Of a stretch of 37,138 bases of DNA, positions 1-10,900 are shown piece by piece. The stretch is from positions 1-37,138 of the forward strand of contig PCWA01000103.1 of the NCBI GenBank assembly GCA_002796125.1. Direction: 5' to 3'. Every line of letters starts with the position of its first letter. Position 1 is the stretch's first letter. The notes below the pieces were generated by a model that had not been told where the DNA came from, did no database searches, and worked only from the letters and a program-made list of their open reading frames with translations. Both the position numbers and the translations under genes were made by a program. The DNA comes from Candidatus Ghiorseimicrobium undicola. GTDB lineage: Bacteria > Omnitrophota > Gorgyraeia > Ghiorseimicrobiales > Ghiorseimicrobiaceae.

Positions 1-1975
1 CATTAATAAATTCGTCAAAGAATTGATCATAAAGGCCTAGATAGGCGTATGAAGACATGCCCAAACCATAAGAAGAATAAGGATTCAGACCAAAATCAAT
101 TGTCATTCTGAATATTGTCTCGAAATCTTTTCCGCTATTTACTGCCAGCTGTCTTAATTCTTTATCGTAGTATATCTTTCTTAATGCCTCATGAGAATTT
201 ATAAAGTTATTAAATTCCTCTCTATCCTTCTCTTCCTGCCACCAGCCGCTTATATCTTTCTTGCCTCCAAAACTATCGTGTAATACCTGCGATGTAGGGA
301 ATCCTAATCTTTGTTCGCCCAAAGCAATCAACTGATGCCCCCAGCCTAACGCTTTTAATTCCAATGCCTCAACAATTCTGTATATAGGCTCTCCGATTAT
401 GCCAAATACCGGGTGCTGAGACAAAGCATAGCTTGAATCAACTACTGCGCCTATTTCAGCGCCGATAATGGACATATAACCGAAGCTTGGCCAAAAGCCC
501 ACATATCTATAAAGCTCTAAGTATTGATTTTTGAAATAATGCTTGTTGAGAAGCGTGATTATAGGCGATAAATATGAAGTGAATATAACGCTTAAAGCTA
601 TTAAATCGTTAAAAAGGTAATATTTAATATCTTCGGATAGCGGAATTCTTGCGCTGCCGGTTACCATCTTTCTCTGTCCCGGCCTGCCCCTTAAGAAACG
701 CGCCATTTCTTTATCGTCTGACGTCAAATTCTCAACTCCATCTCTTTTCTTTATTAAAGCATCTATTGTAAAATTAGCTAAACCGTATTTTATCTTCGCG
801 TCAATATCTTGTTTCATATTTCTATAGTTTCCCAAAGATATCAACTTAAGCCCTATTACAAGCATGGCTATCCCAGCCAAGCCAACCACTGTATACGGTA
901 AGTGTGCAGCGCTTACAATGCTACTTATCGAAGGTAAGCCTATAATTTCAAATATGCTTTTTGAAGCGGTAGCCGGTGAAAACAAGAGCGGGAACGCTGC
1001 CTGCCCAAACACTCCGGAAATAACTGCTATACTTAACCTTGAACGCACAAAGCTAAATATACCCGCAAAGACAGGCAGGTTAATCTTTAAGAATATACCG
1101 ACTGCTCTAGGCAAATAATACGTGTATTTTCTTGTTGCCAGTTCTTTTTCGTATTTATCAGCCAACGCACTTATTTCTTTATTATTATCTATGCCCTCTT
1201 TCAATATTTCTTTTGCCTTCTCTGCGTAGAAGATGTTCTGCTTTATCTCTCTGCCAAAGAATTCTTCCGTGACTTTATATAATAACGGAATAAGCAGGCC
1301 TATAAACGCGCCTTTAATTACTAGCGGCCAACTAACCGCAAAACTCAAACCTATTAATCCGCCTAATGTTGCAAGATAAAATATTCTTACAGGTTTTTCT
1401 TTCAAGTAGCTTAGATAATCATTATATCCATAATGCGAAACTTTAATGTTCTTAGACAGATATTCTTCTAAGGCAAATAATTTTGCTATATTCATTAAAG
1501 AATTAGTTTCGGCAAAGCTTAAAGCCGAAGGTATTATCTGGCTTTTTATGAGATGTATAGTGAATAATAGGTACGAAATGCTCACGAACACGAATACTGG
1601 ATTAACCGCCAAAGAAATTATTACCTTAGCAGTTCCGGCGGCAAATAATCCTGCTGCATAGGGAATACCATAGAGAGTAATTACAAATAATCCTGCGCTC
1701 ATTAATACATAAGGAATATAGGGAAGTATTATTTTATCTTTGAGATTATTAATTAAAGTGTTGAGATAATTGTTGCTGGCGGATAAATCTAAAGTCACGG
1801 CTCCGATTAATAATGACACACCGGCAACAGCGAGCGGAATAAAAGCTGGGTTAATAAAAGATAATGCTGCTAATAGCGCTCCTATCGCCGGCGGGCCGAG
1901 GATCAAGCCTTTGTTTGAAATATCCTTGACTCTTTTCTCGTTTTGGGCGTTTTGAGCCAAAGGCGAAGAAGACCC
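1..1975 (-). other. Polytopic membrane domain, runs off the left edge
   Basis: After GSSSPLAQ there are about nine hydrophobic segments, including LILGPPAIGALLAALSF, LAVAGVSLLIGAVTL, IPYVLMSAGLFVITLYG, VFVFVSISYLLFTIHL, LATLGGLIGLSFAV, LPYTVVGLAGIAMLVIGL and LIALSVIFTSYLSPIITLL. The last ~150 residues before the edge are soluble, aromatic-rich and of unknown family (VGFWPSFGYMSIIGAEIG). No transporter family is recognised. Confidence 0.6.
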
Positions 1976-4900
1976 CTTGATTTTACTAACTATCCTGCCT
2001 TTCATCGCAGATATGCCGATATTTTCAAATGCCGTGTCAATAACTTCTTCTTTGTTCAGCGCCGCGTGATTGGCTAAAATTACGCCTCTATATTCTCCGG
2101 ATACTGCTATTGCTTTTATTTTATTTAATAAGCCGTTTTCTCCATGATCGACAATTTTATTTATCAGGCCTTCTGTTTTAGCTATATTCTCCAGTAATTT
2201 TATGGCCCGCTGATTTTCGCTTACGAAACGCTTGACTTTCACGTTATGCTCAAGGTCTTTTTCAACAATATCCGTGCTTCTTCTCTTGTCAGCGCCTGCC
2301 TTATAAATCTCTATGACATGCCTGTCAAAACCAAGATGCTCTTTATAGAATATTTTCAAATAACTTGCCACCTCTTCCATATTGTTTAAATCCGGCATGC
2401 GTAACTGGCTTTCCTGTAAGAGGTAATATACGCCTAACTGTACTAAAAACCAGAGGTTAACATATAACAGGTTATATTCGCTGGCCATCGCCCTTGCCAC
2501 AGGTTTCAGCTTCATAATATCATCGCCGTAAAGATTAATTATTTCCGCGTTAAAATCATCCTTTCTTGCAATGCCGTATATTTCCATGGCTTTGTTTAAT
2601 TCATCGGAGGGCAGAAGCGGCAGCGAAAGCGTTACTTTTGTCCATTCGCCGTATTCGCTGTCTATGCTTAAATTACCGCCCACATCCTCAACTATCTTTT
2701 TCCAGCTGATAAAGCCCGAACCCGTTCCTTCAATATTCTCGGTCCCCTCGCCTCTGGTCTTTATGCCGTTGTTAAGCATTTTTAAATATTGCGCTTTTAC
2801 TCCCATGCCTTTATCTTCCACAACCACCACCAGCCTGCCCTGCTCATTAACTGTTATTAAAATTGTAATTTGGGCTGTTTCATTCTTTCTAAATTTTCTG
2901 GCATTGAATAATGATTCAAAAATAATGCCTTTTAGATGCTTAATATAGGTAGACAAATCGGCATAGGGCAATTTGTCCACAAATATGCTTATTTCGGCAT
3001 CCTCGCCTCTAAATTCCCCTGATATATCTTCAATTATTTTGACTATATTTCCGTGCTCCATAGTTTTATCAAACCAATCGCTAAGCACAATTTTAACAAG
3101 CCTGCTGATTTCGGTAAAAAGTTCTCTCATCTGTTCGTCGGCAGTATCGTGTATTTCCCCTTCCCATTCGCTTAGCTCTTCGGCGTATTCGGAAATTTGC
3201 TTTTTATATTCGCCAAAGGTAATCTTTCCGGGAAGCTTTCCTTTTAATATCTTATAACCCTGCTGTATGGCGAGGGACTTATTAAAAATATTATCAAATA
3301 ATTCTTTGGTTTTATCATTTACCGCTTCTCTTGCCTTGCGCTTGGCAAAACCGCCGAACGCGGTAAGGCGGTTGCCAAGCTCGTGCATCATAGTATCAAC
3401 TTCCGGAAATATTTCTTCGGTTTGATAGGCCTCTTCGCCCTGCTCTTTGCGCGCTACTTCATCATTTATCTCTTTTATTCTACGGCCGATTTCCTTAAGC
3501 GTTTCCTGATAATCAAAAGTGAATAATGGATTACCGATTATTTTCTTATCGCGTAATATATCAAGCACGGCCCTTGTAGGATGCTTCCTCGCCTGCTCCA
3601 GGCTAATCTCTCCTTTATCAAGCGCCTCTTTATATGTTTCTACCGCCTGCTCTATGAACACGTTGAGTATGCCTGTTAAAGATAACGCTTCTTTTAATTC
3701 ATCACGGACATCCTCATTCTTAGGCAAATCTATATACATCTGAAGCAACTCCATGGATATATCGCCCTTAGCCCTTACGATTTTCATTACTTCGCCGTTT
3801 AAGATGCCTTTATCCTTAAAGCTGAATAACTTCAAGATGTTCTTTTCTTTTGTTGTATGAATATCAATTTTGTCATTTACCGCTTTTAAGCCATCGGCAA
3901 TGTTATAAAGCTCATTGACATCTTTAATATCCCTAAACCCTACAACCCGCGCTTCCAGAATAACCTGGGCTTTGCTCTTTTCATTTATCCCTTTGGTTAT
4001 TCTGTCTAAGCCATCCGATAAATCATCCCTTAGTCCCGCTACACCCTGCGCCGGCACCCTGGCGATAAAGGAAAACTCATCGACATCTCTTGAGAAGAAT
4101 CCTTGCGCGATATTATATGCCTTAGCATGCTCTTTTATATCATTAACCAGCTCGCTGTATAGCAAGACGATAAACTGATCGGCTCCAAGATAGCCATAGG
4201 CGCCGTTTACGCCTTTAAAACGCACGTAAAGTTTACCGTATTTCTCAAGCACGATTATGTTTTCTCTGTCCTTGCCGAACTTAGAATCTAAATATCTTTG
4301 TATGTCTTCATTGCTTTCAAAGTGCGCGGAAACTTGCACCAAGGCATAACCGCCGCCGATATAATGATGCAGGATGCGGCGGAAAGCTTCCGGCTTCACC
4401 GCGCCGCCCTCATCCACCTCGTCAAGCCAAAACATATTAAAGCTGTTCATTACCTCTATTTGTTCAGCTGCGAATATATTCAGTAATTCCAAATAATCGC
4501 TGGATTTTAATATCGGCTTGCCGTCTTTATGATTATGCTGCGGCACGCCTTTTAAGGTTATCTGGTATGATATATCTTCTGATTTCTTAACTTTATTTAA
4601 GGCATCATTAAACCTCTTAACTATCTCGCCATACCAGGCATCTACGCTCATTCCGCCGCGCGCCACCTCATTTGTCTTAATGGCTGCCACCGATACCATC
4701 AGCCCTATTTTGCTAAGCCCGGAGCGTATTTCTTTAATAACCTCTCTTATTTTTTCTTCGCTAAACTCTCCCGGTAGAATACCCAGCCATTCATCTCCGG
4801 CGTAGAATCTATGCGCCAAACCGCCTCTTTTCCTGATTGCCTCGCTGATCAGGTTAAATCCCTGGCTAAAACGTACATTAACATGCGACTCGCCGCTAAA

Positions 4901-7900
4901 TGCGCCGAATATACTCTTAAATATATCATTGGTGAATCCTGCCTTATCTAGGTCGCCGCCGATTATCCATGCCGGATGATTATCAATATAAGCTTTTGTT
5001 ATGGCTATACCCGGCTCCCGGGGAAGAAGCTCTGTCTCTATCTGCCACCCGTACTTAGATGATTTTAGGGATAATTTAGATTTCTTGTAGGCGTCTTTAG
5101 CCGCGCGGCTAATTGAAACGGAATCTTTCTTTTCATTTTCTCCCATAGGGCTGGAAGACAATAACGCGTATTTTCTATACTTATCTATATCTATAATCTC
5201 AGCTTTTTTCGCGTTTATTAAATCAGCGGACAGCTTGTTAAGCTTTTCTACTGTTTGCCCTCTGATAACATCAATAACCGTTTCATCTATGCTGTTCCTG
5301 GCGCTTATCTCTGCCCAAATTATCAACGCTGACAATATGGATATCAAGCTGTGCTTTAATTTATTTATATCTGATCCGCGCGCGACGGACAGATAAAACT
5401 TCGTCATGTCCTCAAGGGCATAATATTCACGGCTGCCTATGATTTGGATAATATCCCTGCCTAAAACAGCTACATCATATAATTTCGCTTTCTTGAGCCT
5501 GTCTTGATTAAGTCTCTTAACCTCTGTAATGCGGCTAGTTAAGTCTTCTGTGTATCTTTTAAGTTCTTCCCCCAGCTGGTTAGCTATTCTTATTATCTCT
5601 ATTTTCTCTTTTTCATATAACGGCGAGTTGGCAGGCGAAGAAGATGCCGCCCGATCTTTCTTCGCTATAACTTCCGGCACTTCAAATTCATTCAGGAATT
5701 TATTAGCTTGCTTCGCCGGTATGGCCGTACCTGTAGTCGGATATCCTTTTGTATTAACATAAACCCCTTCTCCTTCTCCGCCATGACCCGGGACAAATAC
5801 AATATCACCCAACTCTTCGCCTTTCTTTTCCGCGATGTATTTAACCAGAATATAAATATCATTAAGAAGGCCATTCCAGCGTACTACATCTTTATTATTT
5901 AATAGCTCTTTCCCGCCGGGAAATTCCAGAAGAATAACTTCGTTTGCCTCAAAGGCGTTGAAGATATTTGATAGATCGCCTGCTGCGATATGATTCAATG
6001 ATTTTACCTTACCTTGCTTATCCAAAATGTACTTGCTTACATATCTGACTTGTTTTATAGTAAACTTAGCGGCATCATTCTCTTCTATTTCTTTGAATTC
6101 TACTGTCTTGCCTTCCCATGTAAAAAGCATCGGATGAGCAATCTTTATTTTCTTATCGGCGCCGTTTACATGGACTTCCACCAAAATATCTCTTTTTCCG
6201 TCAAAACCTTGCTCCATTGCTTTCTGGCGTAATTGATTAAAGTAATCATTGCTTCTATTTTCCGCTGGCTTAATAACGCGGACCCTAAGGTTTGCGTCTC
6301 TGCTATTTATGTAGCGCGCTAACATATTAGCAAGAGGGGCGGTTATGTATTTTTCTGATATGCTCTTCTTTCCTTCTTTTCTTGCCCTAAGCAATCCGAT
6401 ATTGAATACTTCCTTTATATCTTTAGCAATATCCACCACCGTATATTCAGTTTTCGGAAGATATTGCTTTATCGGCTTTTCTTCAATATGCCTGGCAACT
6501 GCCGGGGGAGCTTTATTGTGGAAAACATTTCTTATGTCAGTAAATTTAATATTTAGCGAACTAATTATAAATGTGGAAATTATCGCTATGATAACAACGG
6601 TAGAAGTTATGGCTATGAAAGCTTTGTTCAAGGGTTTCTTTATTTTTACTCCGGGCAGCTCTGTTGTCTTAACAGGCTTTTCTCTGCCTTTAGACTTCTT
6701 TTCCTGAGCGGCCTTTTCCTTCCTATATTGCTTAATTGCCTTTCTGGCGGCTTCCGTATCAGCTTTCTGTTTAGCTACCTGCTCCTGCATATAAATATCG
6801 ATTTCTTTCTGTGTGGCTTCTGCAACAGCGGCTTCTTCCTTGCGGGTAACTTCATTCTCCTGCACCTTTAACGCATTATACTTATTGTTTAAAGATACCC
6901 TCTGCTTCTCCTCTTGCGCCGCCTTTTCCTGCGCTCTTTCAATAAACGCATTATTTATCTGTTCTTCTATGCGGCCGGCTTCCTGCTCTGCTTCAGTATC
7001 TCTATTGGCATAATAAGATTCCTCAGCCTTATTCATCTTATCTTTTCTCTCTTTTTCTGCAGCATGGCGTACTTCCCAGGCGATGTCTTTTTCTATGGCT
7101 ATATCTTCATCTGTTTTCTCAGGCTCTACTATTTGTCCATCTATGATAACGGATATTTCTTTCATTTCTTCTTCCATGCCTTTAAGGTGATCCGGATATT
7201 CCTGGGCGTACCTTCTTAATCCTTCAAATAATTCTTTGGCTCCGGCAGCATCTCCTTCTGCTAACCTGCGCTTAATCATGATTAAAATAACTACGGGGGT
7301 CATGCCTGAAGTTTCACCCGCGGGAATTTCTTGGGCGGATTCCTCAGGCTCTACTATTTGTCCATCTATGATAACGGATATTTCTTTCATTTCTTCTTCC
7401 ATGCCTTTAACGTGATCCGGATATTCCTGAGCGTACCTTCTTAATCCTTCAAATAATTCTTTGGCTCCGGCAGCATCTCCTTCTGCTAACCTACGCTTAA
7501 TCATGATTAAAATAACTACGGGGGTCATGTCCGAAGTTTTATCCGCAGGCACTTCTTTGGCTGCTTCTTCGGGCCTGTTTTCATCTTTTATACTCTGTTT
7601 TTTAGCCGCCTCTTTTCTGTATTTCAAAATATTTTTGCGGGCGATTTCTGTCTCCTGCTTTTCCTTTCTCTTCTGCTCCTTTAAATACTGGCCAATTTCT
7701 TTCTCTGTTTGCTTAGCGGCTTTTCTAGATTCTTTATCAGCGCTTTTTGCCTCTACCTTCTTCATCTTTTCATATTCGCTCTCTAAAGATGCTCTCTGCG
7801 CGGCTTCTCTCTCTGACTTTTCTTTTGCCCTTTCGTTGAAGACTTTATCTATTTCGGCTTCAATAGATTCAGCTTCTCTCCCGCCTTCTTGCTTCTTAGG

Positions 7901-10900
7901 CAGGGCTGTTTTCCCTTTCTTAACGCCTACGCCTAAATCTTTTAGAAGATTATAGAATAATACAAAGAAGCCAACGAACAAAACAACGTAAGGAATATAT
8001 CTGTTAGCGGGCGCTTTTTCTATAGGCCTTATTTCTTTTGTCTCTAAAGCGGGTTTTTCTTTTAAAGCTTTTTGTGCGTCTTTTATGGGCGGAAGTTCTT
8101 TCTTCTCTGTTTTTGTATCTTTTATAAGCGGCTCGACCGGTTTTTCTTTCTTTTCTTGATCTATCTTCTTTATGGGTTCTTTCTCTTTGGGCTTTTCTTC
8201 CTTAACAGGCGCGATAGGCTCTGCTTTTTCGCCTGCTATGTAAGAATTCATGTTGATGGGGTATTCTGTATTGGCCTGGATGATATCCGGGGCATTCACT
8301 TTAAGCTGTTCGGCCACTTTTTCTACAAGCCCGCCTTTAGCCCAGATAGAAGTTTTCTCTATATCTATGCCTTTAGCCTTTAAATCTCTTAAGGCTTTAA
8401 TCACGGCATCGCCAAGCGTATTGTCTGCCGGGTAATCCTTGTGCCATTTCCCTGTCTTATAGTTGTAAATAGCTTTGGATATTTCTGTTATGACTGAGGC
8501 TTTGTATTCGGATTCCGCTTCTTTAACGACTACCGGCTCAGCCTCAGAAACCTTCTTTCCGATTTCAACCTTGGATATATTTTCTTCCGGCGCCTTTTCT
8601 ATGGCCACTGGCTGGACTGGCTCTGCCTTATCCGCCGCAACGATTAAAGCCGCGCTGTGATTATTTAACGCGTTATCCACAACTGGCTTTACTATATTAC
8701 CGATACTGCATCCAAATATGTCCAAAGCCATCAATATACCCATTGTACCCACAGATATTTTCTTAAATATACCCCTGCCTGAATCTTCGCGTTCTTCCAT
8801 GCTAGAAGAATAACCATGTAGACCGCGTAGGTCTACAGAGGTTAAATCGGCAGCTCTGTATTCTTTCTTTTTAGAATTAGTCAAAGGGGACGAACTTCTT
8901 TTTATTGCTATGGTTACATGCTCAGCTTTAATTATCCTAACTAAGTCTTCTCTTAGCTTAATGCTGTTTACCGGATCTTTCTTAGATTCAACCGTAAACT
9001 CAAAGATTATCTTATTAGCATCCTTAACAGGCCTCTCCATTTCAGTTATGTTATAATGAAGCTTTGTAAAGGCGGATGTTATATCACTTAATAAGTAATC
9101 TCTATCGTTGGCCTTGATAATAACTTTTCTTGTCCTCTCATTGTGAAAATAAGCGCGAAATTTCCCCGCATCAATAATGCCTAACCCTATAGCGGCATAA
9201 AGTTCTCCGGAATTTTCCAGGCCTTCTTTTTTCGCAAAGGATACCGCGATCTCTCCGTTTATTTCGCCCGCCAGCGGCCTCATGATATTTCGTCCAACAC
9301 CGCTCCATCCGTCTGTCTTGCCTTCTTCCATAGCCGCTATAATCAACTTTGCGCGCGGCAGTTTTACCAGAGCTTTAAGCGCGGCATAGGAATCTTTTGG
9401 CAAAGGGTCGGCTTTCACGTTTAGCGCAACAATCATGCCTGTTTCGAGCGCGCTATATTCATCCAATGGCTCGCGGGAAACCTCTCTAATCCCCACGTCT
9501 CCTTCTTTTGCGGCTTTCACGCGCAGTAATCCTGGGTATTGAGGATTGAGCTGATTTATTTCAGGCAGAGCAGCCAAATCTGCGGGATATGCGCCGGCCG
9601 GTAATTCAATTATCTGCATGATTATCCCAATCCATTTTTTTTCTAAATACATCGCATATATCTTATCTTTAAGCGATTGTTTGATTTGATAAAAGTTATT
9701 CCCAAAATCATACCCGAGCTTAATTCCATCGGATTTAAACACTTGATCATCCGCCAAGCCCAACAGGGCGTACAATCCTTTTATCTTATAGGCGGCATGG
9801 CTTAAAGGAGCAGGCAAATGTTCATCAACAGAGTATCCGGAAACATACTTCGCGTAATCCCCCTCTTTCATAACCATTATTTCATATGGAAGGGCTGTTT
9901 TACTGCCTGGGAATCCTTTATTAAATCTTAAATGATAGGCCTTGTAGCCTTTTTTATCTTCATTAATCGGTTTTATCGGCATAGGCAATATATTCTTAAT
10001 GAAAAGCCAAGAATTTATTGCGCCTACCACATCCTCTAACGCCCGATCGGTATTTTTAGTAATAATCCTAAAACCAATGACATCGTTTAAGGCCATTAGC
10101 TTCTTATCTAACACCTCTTTATCTTCCAGTGATTCCGGCATCGCGAAATATTCTTCTCTTCTGCCAGAGGATATCTTTTCGAATATGCTAAACGTCGTCT
10201 TTACCCTAGATGCGATATCATCCCAGTTTATCTCGACGCCCCTTTCATTTAAATATTGAAGCAGATCTTCCAACATGGCTTCCATCTCTACCTTCATTTC
10301 ACGATAAGAAAGCCCCCACACTCTCTTACGAGCTGCCCTTGCCATATCAAACTTGTTCTTATCTGGGTTCTTACTGCGTTCATAAATCTCAAATGCCTGA
10401 TTTCTTACATCTTCAAATAATGACGGATTATTCAGGCGGTTAGCCAGGTGGGCATAAACCTTCATCTCTTCATAACGGTATTCTCTCTCTTTGTCTCCGC
10501 TTCTTGCCAAAATCTCAAAACCGTATAATTTATCGGAAATTATAAGCAATAATGTAGACGGATCGCCCGCTAATTGTATAATCCTGTTTTGAAAATGCTG
10601 CAGGGTGTTTTCTCCTTTCATGTATCTGATATATTCACCAAGATACGGCCAGCTATTGTGGCTCATATTTAAGCGCCTTATCATTTCTGCTATTTTAACG
10701 GCATTAGTTTCATCTAGATTTGCCCTTGCGATTAAATCTCCCTTAACCAGCAAATCTAGTTGCTTATCATCCAGCTTATGAAATATGGCCGCAATTATGG
10801 GTAGAATATCATGCCCTTCGGCAAGAATATCCGACTCAGACAAGAAAGATGCTATTTCTAAAGCATGCTGCAGATAGCTTTCTTCGGGCGAAAACATCTT

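Noticed and set aside
5650-6635. Confident metallo-beta-lactamase enzyme
   Set aside because: Only the VPGHG ending is recognisable; the HxHxDH metal site is absent, so the call was kept at low confidence.
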